Below, in pieces: positions 24,217 to 31,567 of a stretch of DNA of 64,000 nt; positions within the stretch are counted from its first letter, which is position 1; each line of letters opens with the position of its first letter. Source of the DNA: CG2-30-44-17 sp964344725. GTDB lineage: Bacteria > Patescibacteriota > Gracilibacteria > UBA1369 > UBA12470. The stretch covers positions 62,001 through 126,000 of the forward strand of contig CAYFOI010000001.1 of NCBI GenBank assembly GCA_964344725.1, written 5' to 3'. The notes beneath the pieces are model-generated. The model was not told the origin of the DNA, made no database searches, and was given only the letters and a program-made list of their open reading frames with translations. The position numbers and the translations under genes are program-made.

Positions 24217-25577
24217 AACGCTACATCCTCAATATGATAAGTATGCGGGAACATATCCACAGGCTGAACATACTCTAATTTATACCCACGATCCTCAAAA
24301 AACTTAACATCCCTCGATAAATTCACAGGGTCACAAGACACATAAACAATTCGTCCAGGCTCAAACCCGCAGACCTTGTCTGTAACCTTTTCGCCAAGCC
24401 CACACCTTGGTGGATCAACTATCACGACATCAGGCACTCCTGGAATGTCATACAGTCGAGCATCAACATCGCCAGCCTTGAACCACGCGTTCTCGATCCC
24501 ATTCAGCATCATGTTCTGCTTGGCATTCTTAGTTGCAGACTCATTCAGCTCAATTCCATAAACCATCTTGGCCTGATTTGCACAAAACAGCCCAATAGTT
24601 CCAGTCCCACAATACAAGTCAAAGACATTTTCTTCTCCTGTCAGCTGTGCTGCCTTAAGAACTTCCGCATATAGAACTTCAGCTTGCCTAGTATTCGGCT
24701 GAAAGAAAGCTTGCGGTGAAATTTTAAACTTCAAACTGGACCCATCAGGACGTCTAAGCTCTTCTTGAATGGTTGGCTTCCCATACAAAAGATGTTCGAC
24801 ATGTTGAGTAGGCATGCCACGCTTCCTCTTGATAATTGTCCAATAAATAGACGCACAAATATCTTGCAAGAGCTCAACAAACTCCTTCTGCGGTTCAAAA
24901 TCAGGCTTGCAAGTCACAAGATTCACCATGATTTCGCCTGTACTTTTGCTTTCACGAATAAAAAGAGAAGAAAGTAGTCCCTCGTCAGTTCGATAATTAT
25001 AAAAAGTAAGCCTATGATCAGCAACGAACTTGCGAACTCGCGCAAGAATCTCCGAAGCCTTCTCAGAACCGAGAAAGCACTCCTCAACATCAAATACATC
25101 GACTCTTCGCCCAGCAGGATGCAATCCCACCCTCACAACAGGATCCTCTTTCGACTCATTTCCAAAAGAAAACTCCATCTTATTGCGATAAAACCAAAAA
25201 TTTTCACAGCCAATAATAGGCCTAACGATTTCCGAAACATTAGTAACCCCTCCAGTATGAGTAAGGGCTTCACGAACCTGTTCCTCTTTATATTTAAGTT
25301 GTTCTTCATAGGGTAGCATCTGCCACTTACAACCACCACAACGATCAAAATGCTTGCATCTCGGATTAACTCGAGCCTTAGACGGCTCAACAACTTTCAC
25401 AAGACTAGCCTCAGCGTAATTTTTCTTGATCTTGCTCAGGCTAACCTCAGCTTTGTCTCCAGGCACGACCCCTTCGACAAAAACTTTGCGTCCATCTTCA
25501 AGCGCACCAATACCTCTACCTCCAAAGGCAAGTTTTTTAATTTCGGCAGTTATAATTTGACCTTTTTGAAGTTGCAT
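24198..25577 (-). CDS. rlmD: RNA (uracil-5-)-methyltransferase, RumA/RlmD family
   Basis: The 459-residue protein has an N-terminal TRAM domain (LQKGQIITAEIKKLAFGGRG), a 4Fe-4S site (CKHFDRCGGCKW plus a later Cys) and a SAM domain with FDLYCGTGTIGLFCA. The catalytic region has VIVDPPRCGLGEKV and the nucleophile in YVSCDPVNLSRD. It forms m5U in 23S rRNA (RlmC/RlmD type) or tRNA; the exact target cannot be told from sequence. Confidence 0.9.
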   Translation of the reverse strand: MQLQKGQIITAEIKKLAFGGRGIGALEDGRKVFVEGVVPGDKAEVSLSKIKKNYAEASLVKVVEPSKARVNPRCKHFDRCGGCKWQMLPYEEQLKYKEEQVREALTHTGGVTNVSEIVRPIIGCENFWFYRNKMEFSFGNESKEDPVVRVGLHPAGRRVDVFDVEECFLGSEKASEILARVRKFVADHRLTFYNYRTDEGLLSSLFIRESKSTGEIMVNLVTCKPDFEPQKEFVELLQDICASIYWTIIKRKRGMPTQHVEHLLYGKPTIQEELRRPDGSSLKFKISPQAFFQPNTRQAEVLYAEVLKAAQLTGEENVFDLYCGTGTIGLFCANQAKMVYGIELNESATKNAKQNMMLNGIENAWFKAGDVDARLYDIPGVPDVVIVDPPRCGLGEKVTDKVCGFEPGRIVYVSCDPVNLSRDVKFFEDRGYKLEYVQPVDMFPHTYHIEDVALLVRST

Positions 25578-25617
25578 ATGTAAGATCTCAAAGTAAGCAC
25601 GCGCATATTAAGAATAA

Positions 25618-26040
25618 ATGCTCAAAATAACAATCCTAAAAATCGGCAAACTCAAAAAAGAGTACGTAGAAGCAGAAAAAGAATTTCTAAAACGTCTCCA
25701 AGCCTTCGCCGACGTAACAGTAGAAACAAAAAAAGACGACGAATCTATAGCAAAATCACTAGATCCACAAACACACATAATCTCACTTGATCGTGAAGGC
25801 AAGCAATATTCATCCGAAGATTTTGCAGAAATAATCCGCGATCAAAGAGATTTCGGCAAAGGAGCGATCACTTTTTTAATCGGAGGTCCCCACGGGTTCC
25901 CTGAAGAAATAACAAGAAAAGCACACCTGCGCCTATCTTTCTCAAAGCTGACTTTTACGCACCAGCTCGCATACATACTGCTTCTCGAACAACTCTATCG
26001 TACACACACCATTCTAAGCGGCAAAAAATACCACTACTAG
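25618..26040 (+). CDS. rlmH: 23S rRNA (pseudouridine-1915-N3)-methyltransferase
   Basis: The 140-residue SPOUT protein is close to the usual 155. It shows LDPQTHIISLDREGKQYSSE, ITFLIGGPHGFPEE and the C-terminal knot LSFSKLTFTHQLAYILLLEQLYR with the ending KKYHY. It methylates pseudouridine in helix 69. The gene is divergent from rlmD, with 40 bp between the starts, and is followed by a CTACTGACTAC tract. Confidence 0.95.
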   Translation: MLKITILKIGKLKKEYVEAEKEFLKRLQAFADVTVETKKDDESIAKSLDPQTHIISLDREGKQYSSEDFAEIIRDQRDFGKGAITFLIGGPHGFPEEITRKAHLRLSFSKLTFTHQLAYILLLEQLYRTHTILSGKKYHY

Positions 26041-26077
26041 CTACTGACTACTGACTAAATCCTACTGACTGATAAAA

Positions 26078-27166
26078 ATGCTCACCAAAATAATAACAAC
26101 AATCCTCCTAATAATAAGCCAAGTCACTGGATACATGCTCCAGGATAATATTTTTATGACGTATAGATCTTACTCAGCAGGCAAACACGTCTACACAAGA
26201 ACGATAGAGCCTAGAGAGATGGAAAGAGCTCCTGCCGAGATGTTGTTTTTTGGCGATGTTATGCTAGGACGTTATATCGAAACGCTTCGTAGTAGATATG
26301 CAGAAGAAGAGCCAACATTCCCCTTAACAAACCTCCCAGAAATTATAGGCACATATTCAGATGACCCCGACATTGTCGCAGTGAATCTCGAAGGACCAAT
26401 CACAGATTTTCAAATATCTTATTGTGACCTTTGTTTTCGCTTCCTTCCCGAAACAGCAGACCTCTTAGCTCAGCAAGGCGTGTCTTTTGTAAATCTGGCC
26501 AATAACCACATGTTTAACCAGGGCGAAACAGGCTACGACCAAACCAAAGAATATATCATAGCAGCTGGGATTAATTACGTAGGCCACGCTCACGAAGTGA
26601 ATGAATTTTCATCATATATCCAAGAGATAAACGGCTACGAAATAGGATGGCTCGGATTTGATGATGTAGAGGTTGCACTAGACTACGAAGCGGCGGTTGC
26701 GCTCACGCAGGAGATAGCAGCGCAAACAGATTTTACGATAGTTGCAATTCATTGGGGGACAGAATATGTAAATACACCATCAAGTTCTATTCAGCAGCAT
26801 GCACATGATTTCATTGATGCAGGTGCAGATATGATTTGGGGAACTCATCCTCATGTAATTCAATCAATAGAAAACTACAGCGATGGAATGATTTTCTACT
26901 CACTTGGGAATTTTGTTTTTGATCAATATTGGTCAGCAGGGACGCAAGAAGGACTCGGAGTTTATCTAACATTCCAAGATCCAGGCGATCCGACTTACGA
27001 ACTTATACCAATCAAACTAGCAGAGTCTTACAGAGGCGACCCATACCTTATGAATGAAGAAGAAAAAGCGGATATGCTCTCAAGATTAAAAACATACTCA
27101 GAAGCTATCGGCGTAGTGGCAGATGAAAATATGAACTTTGCAGAAAGTATTTTGAAGCCTTGGTAA
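26078..27166 (+). CDS. CapA-family metallophosphatase-like protein
   Basis: The 362-residue protein has an N-terminal hydrophobic segment (about 4-22), then the CapA/PgsA pattern: LFFGDVMLGR, VAVNLEGPITD, VNLANNHMFNQGETGYDQT, TIVAIHWGTEYV, DMIWGTHPHVIQ and FYSLGNFVFDQY. Metal-binding Asp, Asn and His residues are all present. CapA proteins act in poly-gamma-glutamate or other capsule export, and many have unknown roles. No cap genes are adjacent, so the substrate is open. It would act outside the membrane. Confidence 0.88.
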   Translation: MLTKIITTILLIISQVTGYMLQDNIFMTYRSYSAGKHVYTRTIEPREMERAPAEMLFFGDVMLGRYIETLRSRYAEEEPTFPLTNLPEIIGTYSDDPDIVAVNLEGPITDFQISYCDLCFRFLPETADLLAQQGVSFVNLANNHMFNQGETGYDQTKEYIIAAGINYVGHAHEVNEFSSYIQEINGYEIGWLGFDDVEVALDYEAAVALTQEIAAQTDFTIVAIHWGTEYVNTPSSSIQQHAHDFIDAGADMIWGTHPHVIQSIENYSDGMIFYSLGNFVFDQYWSAGTQEGLGVYLTFQDPGDPTYELIPIKLAESYRGDPYLMNEEEKADMLSRLKTYSEAIGVVADENMNFAESILKPW

Positions 27167-27226
27167 AGATAGTTATTGAATTATTTTATGTTACAATAAT
27201 GCCAACATCATATAAATAAAAAAACA

Positions 27227-27565
27227 ATGAACGAAACAAAAGTTATGAAACACTCTGGGGTTGGAATCGCAGCGTTTGTGATCTCGATAGTAGTCGGAGT
27301 GTTAGAGTTCTTCCTGACCCTACTTGCTGGGTATATGGAAATGTCTACGCCAGGCGGTATTAGCGAAACAGACCCAATGGCAGCGGTATTAGGACTATTG
27401 CTGCTGGGAGGTCTTTTGCTGGCTTTTGTAGGTGTCGGTCTTGGTATTGGAACCCTTTTTCAAAAGGACAAAAAGAAAATATTTGGTATTTTGGGATTGA
27501 TATTTAGCTCAGTGATCCTGTTAGGGATGGGAGGACTGATGTTATTAGGTTCAGCAGCAGCTTAA
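27227..27565 (+). CDS. Small membrane protein with four hydrophobic segments
   Basis: This 112-residue protein has about three to four hydrophobic helices (about 12-32, 45-75, 85-110), Gly- and Leu-rich. The pattern resembles small DUF4190-type proteins, but this is only a likeness. It is followed after 11 bp by the SdpI-like gene, so the two probably form an operon. Confidence 0.6.
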   Translation: MNETKVMKHSGVGIAAFVISIVVGVLEFFLTLLAGYMEMSTPGGISETDPMAAVLGLLLLGGLLLAFVGVGLGIGTLFQKDKKKIFGILGLIFSSVILLGMGGLMLLGSAAA

Positions 27566-27576
27566 TCAAAACCACA

Positions 27577-28209
27577 ATGAGGAAAACAGAATTAACAACT
27601 GTACTACTGACAGTAGCTTCGATAGTGTCTGCTTGGCTTTTATATCCTCATATGCCGCCAGAGATGGCTTCGCATTGGAATGCTGCAGGAGAGGTCGATG
27701 GATATATGAGTAAATTTTGGGGGCTCGCACTATTCCCAATCCTCTTCGGATTTATGACAGTGCTTTTTATAGCAATTCCACGTATCGATCCGCTCAAAAA
27801 AAACATCAAAAAATTCCAGAGCTATTTCGATGGATTCATAATCCTTTTATACCTGTTTTTCGTATGGATTTTTGCACAGATGGTGCTGTGGAACTTCGGG
27901 ATAGAAATCTCAATGATGATAACGATGCCAATAGCAATGGCAATACTTATGTTTTACATTGGAATTCTTTTGGAAAAAGCTAAACAAAATTGGTTTATAG
28001 GAATTCGTACCCCTTGGACACTCTCTAGCGAAAAAGTTTGGGATAAAACTCACAAACTGGGAGCAAGATTGTTCAAAACACTGGCAGTAATAATACTTGC
28101 AAGCCTTCTTGTGCCAAAGTACTCGATTTGGATCGTCATAATGCCGATTATAGCCACAGCATTATGGCTTTTTATATATTCTTATTTAGAATTTAAAAAA
28201 GAAAAATGA
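27577..28209 (+). CDS. SdpI-family membrane protein (DUF1648)
   Basis: The 210-residue protein has five to six membrane helices. The N-terminal DUF1648 segment is YPHMPPEMASHWNAAGEVDG, and the C-terminal SdpI segment is NWFIGIRTPWTLSSEKVW. SdpI in Bacillus gives immunity to the SdpC toxin and sequesters a repressor; most homologues have unknown function. No sdpC-like gene is nearby. It ends in TGA, overlapping the next start by 4 bp (ATGA). Confidence 0.85.
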   Translation: MRKTELTTVLLTVASIVSAWLLYPHMPPEMASHWNAAGEVDGYMSKFWGLALFPILFGFMTVLFIAIPRIDPLKKNIKKFQSYFDGFIILLYLFFVWIFAQMVLWNFGIEISMMITMPIAMAILMFYIGILLEKAKQNWFIGIRTPWTLSSEKVWDKTHKLGARLFKTLAVIILASLLVPKYSIWIVIMPIIATALWLFIYSYLEFKKEK

Positions 28210-28508
28210 AACCTGGCATACAAGCCACAAGCAGAGTGCCAATAGACGGATATGGTCAGCTGAGAACAGAAGATAATGGGGATGGAGAAACTACAATAAC
28301 TTTCGAAGGGCAAAGCTGGATTGTGCCGACAGGCAGAACGGCTGCAATAGTCAAAGAAATGAGAAGACCAATGGCAAGGATGGATGGGGCAAGTGCAATG
28401 GATAAAATCCAGCTGCCGTCTCTCGCTAGTCTGGAAGAACCTCTAGCAAGAATAGAAATGCTGGTCAAACAATACGGTGGAAGAGCAGCCGAAGCCACAC
28501 AGCCCTAG
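28206..28508 (+). CDS. Hypothetical protein, orphan
   Basis: This 100-residue soluble protein is not recognised. It starts at the ATGA overlap with the SdpI-like gene, so translation is probably coupled. It has an N-terminal strand-rich part (TTITFEGQSWIVPTGR) and a helical, Met-rich C-terminus. No motif suggests a function. Confidence 0.6.
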   Translation: MKPGIQATSRVPIDGYGQLRTEDNGDGETTITFEGQSWIVPTGRTAAIVKEMRRPMARMDGASAMDKIQLPSLASLEEPLARIEMLVKQYGGRAAEATQP

Positions 28509-28567
28509 CGCAACTTGCGAAAACATGGTATAATAACAGGAGTAAATAAAAACAAAACTCCTTTTAT

Positions 28568-29950
28568 ATGAAATTCACATCTTACGGAGCAGCGCGCGAA
28601 GTCACTGGTTCAAAGCACCTCATCCAATTAGGGGACAAAAAAGTCCTATTTGATTGTGGAATGTTCCACGGTCGCAGGAAGGAAGCGAATCAAAAAAACC
28701 GAGAATTCGCATTTAATCCATCAGAAATAGATGCGGTTGTTCTTTCACATGCGCACATTGATCACAGCGGAAGCCTTCCGAACCTGGCAAAACAAGGATT
28801 TCAAGGTCCGATCTACTGTACTCCAGCAACTCGAGATCTATGCCAACACATGCTACGCGATAGTGCATACATCCAAGAACGTGAAGCAGAATATATAAAC
28901 GAAAAACACCGCAAAAAAGGAGAAGAACTCATTGAGCCGATCTATACACAAGAAGACGCAGAACTAGCTCTTCAATACTTTAGATCACAAAAATACGGCG
29001 AAACTTTTGAGCCAGTAGAAGGGATGAAAGTAACTTTTCGCGAAGCTGGCCATATCCTTGGTGCAGCAATAGTAGAAATAGAAGCAGAGGGTAAAAAAAT
29101 AGTTTTCACAGGAGATCTAGGACGAAAAGACTTACCTGTTTTAAAAGATCCATACCTTCCAGCACAAGCAGATATCTTGATTACCGAAGCAACTTACGGT
29201 AATCGCCTGCACGAATCTGTAGTCGAAGCTGAAGAGAAACTAGGAGACATCATAAATCGTACAATCAAAAAAGGAGGAAAAGTAATCATCCCCGCGTTTG
29301 CACTAGGAAGAACACAGGAAGTTGTATACGCAATCCACAAATTAGTACAAGAAGGTAGGGTTAGCGCAGATTTGCCAGTTTATGTAGACAGTCCACTCGC
29401 AGTCAACGTTACAGACGTATTTAGGCAGCACAAAGAGTGTTATGACACAGAAGCAAAAGAACTTTTTACAGACAGAGAAGAAGACGCATTCGGATTTTCA
29501 CGTCTCAAGTACATAACAAAAGTCGAAGAATCTAAAGCTCTCAACCATCACGTTGGGCCATGCATAATTATCTCGGCATCTGGGATGTGTGAGTTCGGAC
29601 GAATAACACATCACCTCAAGAATAATGTCGAAGACCACAAGAACACAGTTCTCATAGTCGGATACATGGCCGAAAATACTTTGGGAAGAAAACTCCTAGA
29701 AAAACAGAAAGAAGTCAAAATCTTCGGGAAACCTTATCAAGTCCACGCAGAAGTTGAGGTAATTGATTCATATTCAGCACATGCAGACCGTTCAGACCTT
29801 CTTAATTTCGCAACACACTTAGAAGGACTTAAAAAAATCTTTATAGTTCACGGCGAGGAAACAGCACAAATGGACTACAAAGAAGCTCTTAAACAGAACG
29901 GATTCACTGATATACAGATCCCAAAGCAGGGGGAAGAATTTGAGATATAA
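28568..29950 (+). CDS. Beta-CASP metallo-beta-lactamase RNA-processing nuclease
   Basis: The 460-residue protein has the MBL motif VLSHAHIDHSGSLPNL, GHILGAAIVEIE, FTGDLGR, and the beta-CASP motifs ITEATYGNR, IIPAFALGRTQE, IISASGMCEFGR and YSAHADRSDL. This matches the bacterial relatives of CPSF-73 (YSH1-type), likely an RNA endonuclease or exonuclease. RNase J has extra N- and C-terminal parts, so this is a distinct group. The next gene starts two bases after its stop. Confidence 0.9.
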   Translation: MKFTSYGAAREVTGSKHLIQLGDKKVLFDCGMFHGRRKEANQKNREFAFNPSEIDAVVLSHAHIDHSGSLPNLAKQGFQGPIYCTPATRDLCQHMLRDSAYIQEREAEYINEKHRKKGEELIEPIYTQEDAELALQYFRSQKYGETFEPVEGMKVTFREAGHILGAAIVEIEAEGKKIVFTGDLGRKDLPVLKDPYLPAQADILITEATYGNRLHESVVEAEEKLGDIINRTIKKGGKVIIPAFALGRTQEVVYAIHKLVQEGRVSADLPVYVDSPLAVNVTDVFRQHKECYDTEAKELFTDREEDAFGFSRLKYITKVEESKALNHHVGPCIIISASGMCEFGRITHHLKNNVEDHKNTVLIVGYMAENTLGRKLLEKQKEVKIFGKPYQVHAEVEVIDSYSAHADRSDLLNFATHLEGLKKIFIVHGEETAQMDYKEALKQNGFTDIQIPKQGEEFEI

Positions 29951-29951
29951 A

Positions 29952-30584
29952 ATGGCACTTCCAGGTAAAAGAATAGGATTCCGAAAAGCACCAGCATTAA
30001 CAGGGCCGTTAATGAAAATTTTAGAGTCCATAACTGAGACTACAGTTGCATTTGAAGTGGAGAAAATGTGCCAAGATCCAGATTTCGCGGTAGCTTTCAC
30101 GGCAAGAGTTCCAGATCCTGCTGAACAAAGAAGATATTTGACGGAAACATCAAAATATCTAATCCAAGGTCCCAAGGCAGCAGATCATAGATATGTTCTT
30201 GTTTTTAGAAGGACTTTGCCATCAGAAACTCCAAAAGCGGAGGAGCATTGGACAGCTGAATATATTCAAGCAAGAAATGGGCTTAGAAGAGAGATTCCAG
30301 AAGGACCACATAGATGGTATAGCGTAATCCTATGTTCTAGCTTGGACGATATCATGTCTGATGGAGGATTACATCCAGAACAAAACGAAGCGACAACAGA
30401 CGGAGAAGTAAAAGTGATAAGCCCAGCTTATGACGTTTCTAGATGTGTTTGTATTATAAAACCCGAAAGAGAACAACAAGCATTAGCTGAATATCTAGAA
30501 ACTGCAGGAGCAATAACCTTAGATGAACTCAGAGGTCGAATCGCACGTAAATGGGGAAAAACTACAGGAGAATCCGAGATCTAA
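29952..30584 (+). CDS. Hypothetical protein, orphan
   Basis: This soluble protein of about 210 residues is not recognised. An alternative ATG at 29940 overlaps the nuclease gene; 29952 directly after its stop is more natural. It has alternating strand and helix segments (HRYVLVFRRTLP, RWYSVILCSS, VCIIKPEREQQAL) and a basic C-terminus with a helix (LDELRGRIARKWGK). It overlaps the DUF134 gene by 4 bp tail to tail. Confidence 0.6.
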   Translation: MALPGKRIGFRKAPALTGPLMKILESITETTVAFEVEKMCQDPDFAVAFTARVPDPAEQRRYLTETSKYLIQGPKAADHRYVLVFRRTLPSETPKAEEHWTAEYIQARNGLRREIPEGPHRWYSVILCSSLDDIMSDGGLHPEQNEATTDGEVKVISPAYDVSRCVCIIKPEREQQALAEYLETAGAITLDELRGRIARKWGKTTGESEI

Positions 30585-31024
30585 AAAGCTCTATTCCTGC
30601 CGTTGCCGCGACCACGACCGCGACCACATCCTCTGCGAGGTCTTTGATCTTGTTGTGAATTGTCTTTGTCGTCGCATGGTCCCATGCCGCGACCTGTTTT
30701 TGGGCCTTTGCCTTGAGGCCCGGTTCCGTCTCGATTTGGCATATTTATATTGGTTAAAATTTTGATAGCTTTGCCGTTTACTAAAGCATCTGAAACTTTT
30801 TTGTGAGCAGATGATAGAATTCTTTGGAAAGTTGCTTTGGAAATGGTCATTTTTTTAGAAGCCTCATCCATCTTTAGTCCATCGATATTTGAGAGTCTCA
30901 TAGCTTCAAGCTCATCATCTTCTAAATCGATTTGTTTAAGTAGGGAAGCGGGAACCCCTTGCGGCTTGTAGTAAGTAACGTCAGGAGAGAATCGAATTCG
31001 ACGACGTCTTTTTGGCCTTGTCAT
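30581..31024 (-). CDS. DUF134 helix-turn-helix protein with Gly/Arg-rich C-terminus
   Basis: The 147-residue protein starts with the DUF134 pattern (RRIRFSPDVTYYKPQGVPAS) followed by a sigma-70 region-4-like HTH (DELEAMRLSNIDGLKMDEAS, KKMTISKATFQRILSSAHKK). The C-terminus carries MPNRDGTGPQGKGPKTGRGM, which resembles the separate DUF5320-type small proteins usually encoded beside DUF134 genes, and then an Arg/Gly run. Here the two are in one chain. DUF134 neighbours are often NifX/NifB-like or MRP ATPase genes; none is seen here. It is divergent from the branched-chain operon. Confidence 0.85.
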   Translation of the reverse strand: MTRPKRRRRIRFSPDVTYYKPQGVPASLLKQIDLEDDELEAMRLSNIDGLKMDEASKKMTISKATFQRILSSAHKKVSDALVNGKAIKILTNINMPNRDGTGPQGKGPKTGRGMGPCDDKDNSQQDQRPRRGCGRGRGRGNGRNRAF

Positions 31025-31094
31025 TCAGTGCGTAGTTACGAAACATGTCTCATAACTATTTTAGCAAAACAAATGAAAAAAACAAACGTTTTCC

Positions 31095-31122
31095 TTGACA
31101 TTAACGTTTCGATGAATAAAAT
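31095..31122 (+). promoter_or_regulatory. Promoter of the thrC-ilv leader
   Basis: TTGACA (31095-31100) and TAAAAT (31117-31122) are separated by 16 bp. The leader-peptide ATG at 31133 lies only 10 bp after the -10 box, so the transcript should start a few bases before it. Confidence 0.8.
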
Positions 31123-31132
31123 CGAGGTAACT

Positions 31133-31192
31133 ATGAAATTTCTACGCGGAACAAAACTAATTTCAATTATTCTAATCCTAGCCCTGAGTTAG
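31133..31192 (+). CDS. Ile/Leu-rich leader peptide of the branched-chain operon
   Basis: The 19-residue peptide MKFLRGTKLISIILILALS has five Leu and four Ile, eight of them within ten codons (31157-31186). A stop codon (TAG, 31190-31192) falls within the 5' arm of the antiterminator helix. Peptides of this kind (for example those of the E. coli ilv operons) cause ribosome stalling when charged tRNA is scarce. It lies between a strong promoter and an intrinsic terminator, with no other function apparent. Downstream are thrC-like, ilvD, ilvB, ilvN, ridA and ilvC. The call is inference from layout, but the layout fits well. Confidence 0.75.
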   Translation: MKFLRGTKLISIILILALS

Positions 31193-31238
31193 CGAGATCT
31201 TTTATGTAAATATGTCCCCGCAAAGAACCTCGCTAACT
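31187..31238 (+). promoter_or_regulatory. Antiterminator helix of the leader
   Basis: AGTTAGCGAG (31187-31196) and CTCGCTAACT (31229-31238) form a perfect 10-bp helix. It encloses the 5' arm of the terminator (31215-31221), while its own 3' arm lies in the terminator loop. The two helices are therefore exclusive unless a pseudoknot forms. Confidence 0.7.
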
Positions 31239-31258
31239 AAGAAGCGGGGATTTTTTTT
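31215..31258 (+). terminator. Attenuator (intrinsic terminator) before thrC-ilv
   Basis: TCCCCGC (31215-31221) pairs with GCGGGGA (31244-31250) and is followed by eight T. It is about 300 bp before thrC. Confidence 0.85.
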
Positions 31259-31298
31259 GGCCACCTAAAACATATTTACTATCTAAGAACTTAAAAAA

Positions 31299-31537
31299 AT
31301 GGATCCCGAAATTACAAGTACCGCAGAAAAGCCAAGCATTACAGCAATAATCGCCCAAATAGCACAAGAAAGACCAGAATTGTTTGCTAACCAAGGCAAA
31401 CCGGGAGATGTAGGTCCATGGGACCGGCAGAAGACCCTAGATTAACAGCAGAAATAGAAGCAAGAATGATGAGAGCACATACAGGTCAGGCAGCCGTAAA
31501 CGCTACTCAAATAGGAATACCAGCCGCCGCCACTTAA
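31299..31537 (+). pseudogene. Small orphan gene with apparent frameshift (or two overlapping small ORFs)
   Basis: A 48-codon frame starts at the ATG at 31299 and stops at 31445. A second frame from the ATG at 31418, in the -1 register, stops at 31537 (39 residues). Both read like one protein rich in Ala, Ile and Thr: TAEKPSITAIIAQIAQERPE, then RLTAEIEARMMRAHTGQ. A one-base sequencing error, a real mutation or overlapping genes could each explain this. No classical slippery heptamer was seen at the junction. It lies between the attenuator and thrC, so it would be regulated with them. Confidence 0.5.
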
Positions 31538-31567
31538 AACTCGTTTACCTCACTAATTCACTAAAAA

